In this document: positions 31,219 to 41,113 of the stretch, in pieces
Layout of the letters: every line of letters starts with the position of its first letter
How positions within the stretch are numbered: the stretch's first letter is position 1
Assembly: GCA_010093685.1 (NCBI GenBank)
Contig: MU006216.1
Span: forward strand, 1,315,065-1,379,064
Direction of reading: 5' to 3'
From: Ophiobolus disseminans
Lineage: Eukaryota > Ascomycota > Dothideomycetes > Pleosporales > Phaeosphaeriaceae
Length of the DNA: 64,000 nt
Position numbers and translations under genes: made by a program
The notes under the pieces: model-generated
Told to the model about the DNA's origin: nothing
Databases searched by the model: none
What the model saw: only the letters and a program-made list of their open reading frames with translations

Positions 31219-32936
31219 ATGATCGAACAAGACTGGGATGGTTTCACGGCCTTTGGGGGAACCTTAGATCGGAGTATCCTGCGGTGCAGTCCATATATCA
31301 AGACTGATGTCCATAATGTAAGCCAAAAGCTACATCTATATATCAATACTCACTTGCTCCCAAGATGCTAACGTTTAACAGTTCTACACTTGGTTAAGTG
31401 CCATGCGGGAACGCCCACTGAAATATGGCATCCCGGAAAAGCACAAGCAGGACGTTGCGGCTGTCCTTGACAAGTTCATGATACCTAGAGAACAGTGAGT
31501 AGCCTGCTACCTGTTACGAAGGGTATTAACGTTTAATCAGAATTGGTATACAGGGCCTGCCCCTATTTTTGCTGCCACCTGTTCTCGACAAAATGATTGG
31601 CGACAAGCGCGAAGTAGATCCTGTCATCGTCAAATTTGGCCCGGACCTTAGGCCTCTTCAACTAGTCGACGGTGCGTCTGCGCTGGGCTACTTGTTTAGT
31701 ATCACACAAGCCCCATTCGATGCTAGCTGCCAGAGCTACTGGATATGGATGTTAGTGTTCTTCAGCGAATGCCTTCAACTTGCGTTTACTATCGACTTTA
31801 AGGATGAAGTCGTGACCTCATCTGGAGGTCCATTCATGGCCAACGTCATGTATCTTCCACCCACAACGCAATTGGCTCTTTCTCAGCAGCAACCGTTCGC
31901 GTTCGGCGCTACGGTTCCGACAGATTCTTTTCATTCCGACGAAGACAAAGCAGCTGCCGAGCGTAGAGGCTTAGCAATCACGTGGCGGTGCGAAAACGTG
32001 CTTGCACAGGCGCTCAGCAAGCTCTCCACTGAGCAGAAGGTACCAGTGCTAAGCCATGGCAACCTCATAGCCTTCATAGGCTGCTGAATGACCTTATCTT
32101 CGGTCATCCGGCAGCTGCTGAGCCTATTAGGAAACCACTTGTAAAAGATATATTCTCAGGAACGATTACTCTCAGAACTGCCATACGCGAAAGGCTGAAC
32201 TTCCAGTGCAAAATATTCGATGCCAGACAGCTTCTTAACCATAAGCTTTCAAAGAACCGGTTGAAGACGTTACTCACAAGGCTTTTCGAGTTGCGGTACG
32301 CACTGAACTATGACCCCGAGGGCCCAGATTTTATCGAGGCTTACCAGGCATTGCTTAGTTACTACGTTACTCCACAGATTTATCTCAAAGATAGTACAAT
32401 GGTGCTAGCTATGAATAGCGAAGAAGAGAAGCAGATAGACGAGTATATTGCGGAGCTTTGGAATGATTACTTCGACTTCGTAAAGGCAAAACTAGACTAC
32501 ATCAAGCTGAGGCATGACGTATGGAATAAGCCTTCAAAGATTCAATTTGGACGATGTGCAGAGGTTTATCCAATAGTTGGCATCGGGCAAGTAAAGTATC
32601 CAAGTATCAAAACTACGCTAACTAATCGACAGGCCAACCTACTTTGACTTTATGGACGACCACATGTTTGAAGTACGGGGTCTAGCTATGGAGATTCCAG
32701 CGGTAGGCAATACCTCTCTATTCAGTACGGATGGTTTCTCGCTCACGACGTTGAGAAAAATTGCAGGTTTCAATCCGAGCAAACAGCTCAAACCAAACGA
32801 GCGAGCCAAAAGCTGTTGTCGCTTTCCATGTGAGTCTTGTCGGATGGTTTTACCCTTGTTTAGCGTACCTGCTGGTCCTCCCGAGCCCATTTTGTACGAT
32901 AAGGATATCCATGCGGCAGATGTCGCACCTCATTGA
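31219..32936 (+). CDS. Large unrecognised island gene, multi-exon, possibly decaying
   Basis: Well-supported exons are 31219-31317, 31382-31494 and the one from 31541; the joins read TDVHN-FYTWLSAMRERP and PREQ-IGIQGLPLFLLPP in phase. The third exon then runs to a stop at 32085-32087. Coding continues at once in another frame (LLNDLIFGHPAAAEPIRKPL onward to about 32600), and in a third frame from about 32640 (PTYFDFMDDHMFEVRGL) to the stop at 32936. The shifts could be bridged by a donor at about 31988 (GTGCGA) and a 37-nt intron before 32638, both poor, or they are real frameshifts. No family is recognised. The C-terminus ends ILYDKDIHAADVAPH, shared with the relic near 35.6 kb. Confidence 0.55.
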
Positions 32937-33294
32937 GAGCTTAGTATAGGCCAGGGATACTCACAGACTTGTGCATTTGGATAATGAGAAGTCACAATAT
33001 TGCGTATATATTCAGCCTTTTATTCTATTACTACGGCTATTGTTAAGCCCCATTCGACCCTAAGGCATATAGAGAGAAGATCGTCAGATTCCGGAGCATC
33101 ATGTTGCTTCACAAAAGCAGGTGGCATTTATTGGTGGTGTTGTGAAGAAATCAAATTATATCTATCGTGGTGAACAAGGTTCGGCACATGCAAGAGATAC
33201 TTGCGCATGTGAGTACTAATTGAGTCGTCCGGTACTACAATACTCTCTATGACGATTCTTTACCACCGAACCTTGAGGGCAGGCTGTTTGACGC
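32937..33294. other. Convergent intergenic region in the island
   Basis: 358 bp, AT-rich, between the unrecognised gene and paralogue C. Nothing else is seen. Confidence 0.35.
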
Positions 33295-33990
33295 TCATAT
33301 CCTGTACTTCGGAAACGCCTTCCTAATCGTCTCTAATTCCGGATCGTCGGCAGGGTGCTTGGTATGATACACCGGCTCGACTTCCAAGTATCCAAGAGTA
33401 CCGAGAATGAACTCCACTTTCTCTTCGACCGTCGTCAGGTGCTCAATCTCTGCATGCCTCACCCAGAAGAGGCGTCCATCCCACTCAGTCCAGACATAGA
33501 AACGATTCTTGTTGTCCATCAGGATAAACCTATGACGATCATGGTCTTCTCGGATGACTGGGCGAAGTCCATCAACCTGGAAATCGCCTGCTAGACTAGG
33601 CTTTTTTGGATCGAAGTATGTCTCCAGGGCCAAATGACCGGGATCATTTGACCAACACAGCGAATCGACAAAGTCGTCCTCGAGCGGAACACATAGTAAG
33701 TCATTGTCGTTTTGCGTGCTGCAGGAAAGCCCGTCGGCTTTCTTAGCGACGAGGACTGCGTGGTCGTCTTCCACCGCGGACGATGATGTCGAAGAAGAAG
33801 GTGAAATGCGCAGCGGTCTGGTCTGCAAATCTGTCTCCGTGCTGTCAAGGCAAGTATGACCCTGCAGCGCGTTAGTATCCTTTGCCGTCCGAAATTGTGA
33901 AGCGCGTAAACCCACGATCATGGTTGAATATCCTTCGTCGTTAAACTTATGCTGGTCAAGTTCTTCAGCATGGATGTCGAAGGTAATCAT
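33295..33990 (-). CDS. Unrecognised tandem-family protein, paralogue C, 213 aa
   Basis: Proposed exons are 33916-33990 (MITFDIHAEELDQHK...) and 33295-33861. The 54-nt intron has donor GTGGGT, a perfect TACTAAC branch site and a GCTGCAG acceptor. The intron is a multiple of three without a stop, so its retention would give a 231-aa protein. A Ser/Thr-rich linker (ISPSSSTSSSAVEDDHA) precedes the shared domain: CVPLEDDFVDSLCWSNDPGH, then LALETYF, QVDGLRPVIRE, RFILMD, FYVW and EWDGRLFWVRH. The C-terminus (LEVEPVYHTKHP ... FPKYRI) matches paralogue D closely, so C and D are the youngest pair. The function is unknown. Confidence 0.72.
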   Translation of the reverse strand: MITFDIHAEELDQHKFNDEGYSTMIVGLRASQFRTAKDTNALQGHTCLDSTETDLQTRPLRISPSSSTSSSAVEDDHAVLVAKKADGLSCSTQNDNDLLCVPLEDDFVDSLCWSNDPGHLALETYFDPKKPSLAGDFQVDGLRPVIREDHDRHRFILMDNKNRFYVWTEWDGRLFWVRHAEIEHLTTVEEKVEFILGTLGYLEVEPVYHTKHPADDPELETIRKAFPKYRI

Positions 33991-34311
33991 TTTGTTATTG
34001 CGCTGGGGCTGTTGAGTTGAATCTACGATCTTGTTGTCAGCGCAACTCGACCCTGCACCCGATATAGCATTGAAGAGTGAAGGTACCTTTTGTATTCTAT
34101 CGTTTGCCAAAGAAGTCGAGGTTGAGAAGGTGAGGTAGGTGAGTCAATAGAGAATAGCTTCTGCTCTGACGAAACGAAGAAGCTGCAGCAGGAATGTTCA
34201 GCTTGATGTTGGCTTCTTTTTGGTAAATATTTTGATGTGTCATGAATCTTCATTCTCGTAAACTAAACTAGTCCACTCTCAGCGAAGCCCCCATCAAATG
34301 TTATGCGACAT
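33991..34311. other. Intergenic region between paralogues C and D
   Basis: 321 bp; promoter side of C and 3' side of D. A non-ATG open frame continues upstream of C to 34110 but is not supported as coding. Confidence 0.35.
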
Positions 34312-34856
34312 CTATATGCGGTAACTCGAAATCTTCTCCCTGATTTCTTTGAGATTAGCGGAGTCCTCGGTGGGGTGATGGTTTCGGTACACCGGTTCTA
34401 CCTCCAAGCAACCAAGTCCACAAAGTACGAAGTCGACCTTGTCCTCCAGAGACATTGGTTTCTCAATTTCCTCGTCCTTTACCCAGAACAAGAGACTGTC
34501 TTCATCCCAGACATAGAAGTGATCCTGCTCATCCTTGAGAATGAACCTATAGAAGCCATCGTTTTGTAGAAGAACAGGGCGGAGACCTTTCACGTTATAG
34601 TCGGTCTCCAAGTTCGGCTTAGTTGTATTGAAATAGGTTTCTAGAGCGAGGTCGCCGGGATTTTTGGACCAGCGCACAGATTGAGCATACTCTTCGTCAA
34701 GTCGAACATATGGAAGCTCTTGTTGGTTTCGGATGTGCGGAGCGACATTGCTGTCGTGGACCAGCTTCTGAGATTTGTTGGCAAGATCATAGTCCGGTAG
34801 CGAGGAAGACGGGATGTTGGGGGGATGTCGTCTTCGCTATCAGAGCTCCTGGATGT
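34312..34856 (-). pseudogene. Paralogue D of the tandem family, probably frameshifted
   Basis: The domain is well kept: LPYVRLDEEYAQSVRWSKNP, then LALETYF, NVKGLRPVLLQ, RFILKDEQ, FYVW, LLFWVKD and a C-terminus ending KISSYRI. The W-D-G block of the others reads WDEDSLL here. No ATG exists in the domain's frame back to an in-frame stop. The part that looks like the family's N-terminal linker (TSRSSDSEDDIPPTS) lies in a different frame, and the two meet at a six-base G run on the plus strand (34819-34824). This suggests a one-base length change in the homopolymer. An unusual splice, or an assembly error in the run, could also explain it. Confidence 0.6.
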
Positions 34857-34867
34857 CTATGTTGATG

Positions 34868-35635
34868 TCAGCAGCCTTCCGATGTTGGTGGGTTTGAGTG
34901 TGAGAGCACCCTGGCTGTCGCAAAGACCTTTGCCATGGTATTTCTTATATCTAAGGAACGCCTAGAGTGACAACTTTCAGGGTCGAGTATCGGCTTGCTT
35001 GGTCTTCTTGAGCGGGCCTTGGGTTGAGGAGTGTAAGCGATGAGGCGAAGTTGTGGTGTTGAGAGTGTGGTGACAAGGGTTGCGGTGAGAAAAGCAGCGC
35101 GAGTCGTTCGTTGTGGACTATGCGATATGTTCTGTACTCGTCGGTCGTTTCCAAATGCATGAATGTTCCGGTTGGGATAGCTGAAGCCAATGTAAGGTCG
35201 ACTCAATGAATTGTGGTTGCCTTGATCCGGTCGCAGTGGAATGTGAGAGATGTGAAACTCACGAACATAATTTATTAGGTTAGCGGGTGCACTTCGGTCT
35301 CCTCCATAGTTCAAGTTGAACGTCTTGGGCTCTCCTTGTTGCTGCGTTACATCGTTGTCCAGACGTGCGTAGTATAATGAGGGCTCTTTTGAGACGATGA
35401 AATCAGGTCGCCCGACTTCAAGTAGAAGAGTGAAACCACGGTTGAGTTCACGAGTGTTTCTTTCGACGAGTGGATGTGTGACAAGTGTTGACAGTGGTAA
35501 GCTTTTTACCACGGCAGGGGCCACACTGAGGCAAGTATCCGGGATAGATCCCGAAATTCCGACTTCTGACCCTACTCGACGGGCTTGTCGATTACAATCC
35601 CCCAATTGCGAGAGAACTTTAACGGCTTTCGGCAT
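34868..35635 (-). other. Open frame of uncertain status, 255 codons
   Basis: A long frame on the minus strand overlaps, in antisense, the relic at 35397-35714. It opens with MPKAVKVLSQLGDC and has a Pro/Arg-rich end. No domain, targeting signal or family resemblance is seen. It may be a real orphan gene, or chance. It does not match the tandem family. Confidence 0.2.
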
Positions 35636-35714
35636 ACCTGCAATGCGTAAGGGGCAGCCACCGGACTCTCTTTACAATCGGGACATGATAGCAGCTGACG
35701 TTGAGCCTTGGTGA
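35397..35714 (+). pseudogene. Relic sharing the C-terminus of the 31-33 kb gene
   Basis: The last ~70 codons (from about 35495) resemble the end of the large unrecognised gene. ATLRQVSGIDPEIPTSDP corresponds to TTLRKIAGFNPSKQLKPN, and SLYNRDMIAADVEPW to ILYDKDIHAADVAPH, followed by a stop in both. I cannot find the upstream three quarters of that gene in the preceding kilobase. This is therefore most simply a truncated duplicate. The alternative is a short functional gene with that tail. Confidence 0.5.
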
Positions 35715-36041
35715 GAGTTCAGTATATGCTAGATACCCCCAGAAAGCTTTAAGCTCTTAGTGTTGAATGCTTTGGCAGTGCGAATACATACAGGATAATG
35801 TCCCACATGTGTGTTCGACTATTCTCTGTGACGCGTACACCTTCAGCCTCCATTGACACGGCGGCGCCCTAGCAGAGTACGTGAAATGTTAATCTTACTG
35901 ATGGCCGACGGAATCACATACAGGAGCGGCTTACACCTTCCCCAAGCGCGCATACGCTTGTGTACACATTATACATTGCAATTTCGACAGCTTCAACTCG
36001 ATCTACAAATCTAGTCAACACAAGTAACACGATGATAGAAC
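35715..36041. other. Intergenic region, island to VPS11
   Basis: 327 bp forming the right edge of the island and the 3' side of VPS11. Nothing else is seen. Confidence 0.35.
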
Positions 36042-39000
36042 TTAATCCACAGTCCCAACACCCATGACTCCCCTCCCAAACCACTCACTGATTACCGCGA
36101 ACCCGTCCCGTCCCCTCTTGAGCGCGTCCTGGAATAGATCATGCCTCTCAGCACTCTCAACTTGGGCTCTCCGAATGGCCTTTACAGTAGCATTCTGGCC
36201 GCTGCAAATCGGGCATTCGACCTCTGCATCCTCGACGTCTTCGTCTGTGCTCAAACAGCTCTGGTGGAAAGAGTGCTTGCACAAGAAGTGCACGACAGGC
36301 AGCTCGAGTGGCTTCATGCACACCTGGCAGCGAGACGCTTGGAAGACGGCGGGCTTGGTTGCGAGGCTTTGCAGTTCCGACTTCTTGGTCTCGGTGTCGG
36401 AGCGGAAGGTCTCAATCGTGCGGCGATTCGATGCGATTTCAGCACGCTCGCGTTCAACGGTGATGCTGAGATATGCCTTGATCATGCCCATGGTAGCAAC
36501 GCCGTTTGTTGAGAGTGTCTGAATGACTTGGAGTGGTGCCATAAGGCCGTCTTCGTCGATCTTCTTGAGCACGCTGTCGAGCTCATCGTCTGCTTCTGCA
36601 AGGACGTCGGGTGAGGAAGTGAAGTATGCGAGGGCAGCTGGGTATAACGCTGGTTCTTCTGGGCCATACTTTCGTAATGCTCGAATGGCGCCTTGGGTAT
36701 CGTTGGCGGCGGTGTAGGAGCGAAAGATGTCAAAGTGTAATCCTTGCTGCTCGCGAACGAGGATTGCTCCGTCACGAAAGTTCGATAAGTGGGACAGTAG
36801 CAGGACATTGGAGGTGTCGATTGGTATGTCTCGGCCCTCAACGAGCTTCTTTGCCTTGCTTTCCCACTCTTGTCGCTCGCCATCCTTCTTCGACGACGCC
36901 GTATGCAGGTACATCTCGAAGAGTGTAGTGTACAAATCTACCTTATCGTCTTCGCGAAGATTGTTTGAGGCAATGCATGCTTCCAAGAAAACGATGAACT
37001 CTGTTGAGTGGTCTACGAACGCGGAGAATGCTGTCCGTGGTTTGGGGACCTTGTATTCGGGTGCAGGCTCATCTGTCGTCGTCTCAACAATTTGAGCCTG
37101 ACTCATGGTGCTTTTTTGCTCGCTGAGAGGCGCGGATGCCACTGCGCTTGTGTTCATGTAGGGAAGAGGTAGAAGCGCAGCAAGATTTTGTACCGCACTT
37201 GATGCAACACCTAAGCCCATGCCAATACCACCAGATGATGGTGCATTCGGGATGACAATGGCATCCTTCTTGGGGCGGAAGGTGCCGGTGTAGTAGTCGA
37301 TGAACAGCTGCGTTGTATCTTTGGAGGTATGCTGAAGTAGTACTGTGGCGTACTTCATGAGACTGAAATAAGCAACCTCAGGCTCTAATCGCCAGATGTA
37401 AGCAAGTGCTTCAGCATATCTCTTGGAGTCTTCGATGAGAACGTCCACAACTAGTTCATGCTCGCCGTGCTTCCGCGCCAAGAAGGCAGCTTGGTCAAAG
37501 TAGCCTCCTTGCCGACACATGGAAATGGCAGTGTCCAAGTCAAACTTTAGGTCGTCAGGCGACTTGATGAATTCCTCCAGTTTATCAACATCCTTTAGTT
37601 TGGCATAGCAGTTCAAGAGTAGTGTCGTATGATCTGAAGTCGCTTTGTGGTGGTCGTGTAGCTCTTCGAGGTATTCGATCAGGTTGTGTATCCTCTGTGT
37701 GTCTAAGAACTGATGACAGAGTCAGCCCAGCCAGACAGTACTACCCACGTATATGCTTACCTTTCGTATGACTTGAGACGGTTCTGTGTTGTCTATAGCC
37801 TTCAGATACTGCTGCATTGCTGTATCGTAGTCTTGCTTGGAATACAAATAATCGCCAAACTTCCTAAGTATGATGTTCTGCTGCGAAGCATCGAGTCCAG
37901 CCTTTTGTGCCAGGTTGATTGCCAACACGTACAGATTACGCTGATACAAGATGTCGAGCTTTTGGGCAAACGGTTTTTCGTGATACCGGAAGATCTGGAA
38001 TTCGTGAGCACGGGCAAATATGATCAGAACACGAGACCTCACCTTTCCATCGATAGTAAAGACAAAGAGATCACCCCACTCTGAGATGACCGCCTTGACC
38101 TGAGACGTCAACATTTCTTGATGAGCTACAAAACGAAGCTCGGTGTTAAGGAGAGTGAAGCTGGATGTGTTGAAGACATCGTCTGTCGCGCCAACACCGA
38201 ATGCTCGTAACGGATTTGACCTGGGTATTGCGTTGGACTTTGGAGGCGCAACTATCACAACGTAGTCCTTGAACACTGATATCATCTTCTTCTCTCCTTC
38301 GTAGGTATATGGTGGCCCGCGGCCATGCTGACCGTAATAGTATATAGCGTCGTTTCGTGCGACCACGATGTCTCGCGAAGCCTTGTCCACGGCCATGCAG
38401 TCCACAGCACAGCCGTACTCATCGAGTGACTTGGCTGGCTGCCCTTGTCCCCTGCCAGATATTACGAGTGTCATAATGCGCCCCGTGGTCGCGATGTAGA
38501 GGGTCGTAATGCTGCCCTCCCGGAACTCGATGCCAGTGACGGGCTCTTCGGATTCGAAGACGGTCCGCTGCCTAGCTCCGCGGTCGTGTATGAGGTCGCC
38601 CCTGACCACCGTAACTGCGCCGTTGGCGAAGCCCACAGCGAGCTGCGACAAGTCGTCGAGCGCGGCGAAGGCGGATATGGGGGACTGCTTGCGCCCATTG
38701 TGGATGGTGAGGGTGCTCTGGCAGCGCGGAATGCCCGTCTTCTTCTCCAGCTTGTCCAGGGCCCATACTTTCAGTACCGGCTCTTCGGGGAGGTCCTCGA
38801 CTATCGTGACAAGCAGCGATGTTCCTTCGACCTGCTTCATATACGTAATCGCGCCCGCTTCGTGGGCCTTGAACGCCCGCACGACCTTGAAGGCCTGCGA
38901 CACGATCCGGACCACGCCATCGGAGCTGCCGAGGAAGATACTTTCCGAACCAGAGACGATGGATGTTATATTCCCAATCTAGCTGTGTAAGCGACTGTGT

Positions 39001-39123
39001 ATGCACCGGCCAGCCACATGTTCGTCATACCTCCGACAAGAACGAGCTGTCTTCGTCTGGGAGCTTGACCTGCGAAACGTCGAAGAACTTGAACTGCCAC
39101 TGCTCGCGCATTAGCCTCGCCAT
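36042..39123 (-). CDS. VPS11: Vps11 (Pep5), core subunit of CORVET/HOPS, 976 aa
   Basis: Four exons: 39031-39123, 38043-38978, 37761-37994 and 36042-37709, all in phase. The protein starts MARLMREQWQFKFFDVSQVK. A WD40-like propeller occupies roughly the first 330 residues. A clathrin-repeat/alpha-solenoid follows (RYHEKPFAQKLDILYQRNLY, then the CHCR region around NCYAKLKDVDKLEEFI). A C-terminal RING (CQVCMKPLELPVVHFLCKHS ... CPICSG) completes the family architecture. Vps11 scaffolds the tethering complexes for endosome-vacuole fusion. The second intron (37995-38042, 48 nt) has no in-frame stop, so an unspliced message would add 16 residues. Confidence 0.95.
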
Positions 39124-39649
39124 TGTGCCTATGTGGTGGTGCATGCATACCGGAGTGACTGCCATACTGCCTTCACCGTTCCATGCTCGCTCTTTCCCAA
39201 ACTACGACAACCATCGTCACTTTGGGAAGCTTGGGGCAGGCGCGACTGGTGCGCTAGTGCCAGTTGCAGTCTAGCGTGAGGCTTAGCCCCGGCGATTGAT
39301 CGCGGTCCCCTTCCTCACCTCTGCGCCTCCCTCCCTTCTTCCCCATCACCCACCGCCCACTTCAACTCTTCTTCAACAACACTTTCGTGCGCCATCAACC
39401 ACGAACACCCTTTATTGCGCTCACTTCACTTCACGTGCGCGACTCAACTACCACTCACTGCCAACTCCGCTCACTTGCTGTGACGCGCGCTCCGCCCCAC
39501 AACAGCGCGCCCCTTTGTCTCACAAGGCCACCACCACATCGCCTCGCTCCATCAACTGAGCAACCTGCACCCTCACTAAGTCAACTCGAGCTCACTCTGT
39601 CTCCACTTACACGTCGAACCTCCACGGCTCCTCGACGCAGCCGCTCAAC
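39124..39649. promoter_or_regulatory. Divergent promoter region, VPS11 / YRA1
   Basis: 526 bp between two divergent ATGs. The YRA1 side is strongly C/T-rich from about 39300, typical of highly expressed fungal genes. A frame at 39387-39869 is open only because of this composition. Confidence 0.5.
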
Positions 39650-41113
39650 ATGTCTTCCAAGCTCGACACCAGCCTCGATGACATTCTCAAGACCCGCCGC
39701 ACCAGCACTCGCCGTGGCGGCGCCCGCGGAGGACGACGATCTGATGCCGCGCGCCCTGCTCCTACTGGACCCGTCGGCGGTGTTTCGAAGTCAACTCGGC
39801 CACCCAAGCAGCCTAAATCTGCCGGATCCGGAGCGCCTGTTCAGGAGACCTCTGGCAAGATCCTCGTGAGCGGTCTTGTAAGTTAATCCATTAATGAGGA
39901 ATTTGAGCTATGCTGACCTTTCTAGCCCCACGATATCGATCAGACACAGCTTCAGGTATGTAAGACCATTGCAGGTCTTTGAACCTACTTCTTCGAAGTC
40001 CGCGAATATGTCCGCGAATCGAGGCTGTTCCCGAGCATTACGTATGGCTTGTTCCGCTGTAGCTTGCACAAAGTCACACCACGATCGATGTTTGGCAAAC
40101 ACGACTGGCACAAGACTAGCAGTACATGAACAGTTCTGGGTGCCGCGACGATGAAAGCTGGAGACTGATGTCCACGCAACACGCTATACGTACAACCGCG
40201 GAGACTGCAACGCACCAGTATCGTATGACTGGCACCGCATGAACCGCACGATCTTCGAGAGTCGCTTGTTACTATATATGGGCATGGGCAACGCACTCTC
40301 AGATCTGGTTCGCAGCTTTGACTGCACTGCCACGCGGCAACGAGATGCTGCTGCACTCTGTTCGCCTCCGTCTCGTTGCTGCACTGTTGTGCGTCTGGAC
40401 ATCAAGCCCTCACTTTTTGAGCTGCACTCGCCGCCGCGCGCAATGGATTCCACGACCGCCGTATATGGACTCGTACTCTTGTTTCCAAACTTGTGAAGAT
40501 TTCAACCAGCCACGACGACTAATCCGGCTCATAGGACTACTTTGCCACGGCAGTTGGCGTAGGTAGGCCCAAGAAGGTCCTGCTGCAGTACGGTCCGACT
40601 GGCCGCAGCCTCGGCAGCGCCACCATTATATTCAGCAAACACGAACAAGCTGTGAAGGCTACTTCGGCGTTGAACGGCGTCAAGATCGACAACCGCCCTG
40701 TTCGCGTTGAGATGCTCGTCAGCGCCGCCAACCTCCCCGCTACCTCAACAGCATCTTCTCTCGCCGATCGTGTTACGTAAGTATCCTTGATGTCTATAGT
40801 ATGAATGTAGCTGATCATACGAAGGAATCCCAAGAAGGATAAGCCCAAACCCGCTACCGCTGCGAAAGCAGCTCCCGCGACCGCTGGACGTGGACGTGGA
40901 GCACGTGAAGCCCGCGGCCGTGGACGTGGTGGCCGTGATGCACGTGGAGGCCGCGAACGCAACAAGAAGAAGACTGTCGAAGAGCTCGATGCCGAGATGG
41001 CTGACTACTTCCCTGCCACCGAAGGAGGTAATGATACTATCATCGCCACCGGTACAGATGGCGCACAGGCGACCGCTGGTGGAGACACGGCCATGGACGA
41101 TGAGATGCTCTGA
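39650..41113 (+). CDS. YRA1: Aly/REF-type mRNA export adaptor (Yra1), 262 aa
   Basis: Exons 39650-39877, 39926-39955, 40535-40776 and 40825-41113 join in phase. Exon 2 has only ten codons (PHDIDQTQLQ). The start MSSKLDTSLDDIL is the conserved UAP56/Sub2-binding motif. An RG-rich segment leads to one RRM (about residues 72-145: KILVSGLPHDI to VRVEML). A second RG-rich stretch (GRGRGAREARGRGRGG) and the C-terminal motif KTVEELDAEMADYF follow. The protein couples transcription to nuclear mRNA export. Intron 2 is 579 nt, about ten times the local norm; the yeast orthologue also has a large intron used for autoregulation. Confidence 0.94.
39956..40534 (+). other. Unusually long intron 2 of YRA1 (579 nt)
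   Basis: The donor is GTATGT at 39956 and the acceptor CTCATAG ends at 40534. A GACTAAT branch-like site lies about 15 nt before the acceptor. All other introns placed in this window are below 200 nt. It contains no RNA gene that I can recognise. It splits the RRM between its first strand and helix. Confidence 0.8.

Noticed and set aside
31219..32936. Assignment of the large island gene to an indoleamine dioxygenase-like heme family
   Set aside because: None of the expected heme-ligand or C-terminal motifs could be found; left unnamed.
33991..34110. N-terminal extension of paralogue C to a TTG at 34110
   Set aside because: Non-ATG start; the ATG at 33990 gives a protein like the other copies.
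29322..34856. SMI1/KNR4-type immunity-like domain for the tandem family
   Set aside because: The aromatic, acidic look is similar, but the order and identity of the conserved blocks do not match what I know of that family.
38445..38990. 181-codon plus-strand frame
   Set aside because: Antisense of the VPS11 propeller exon.
39387..39869. 160-codon plus-strand frame over the YRA1 start
   Set aside because: Out of frame with YRA1; open only because of the C/T-rich leader.
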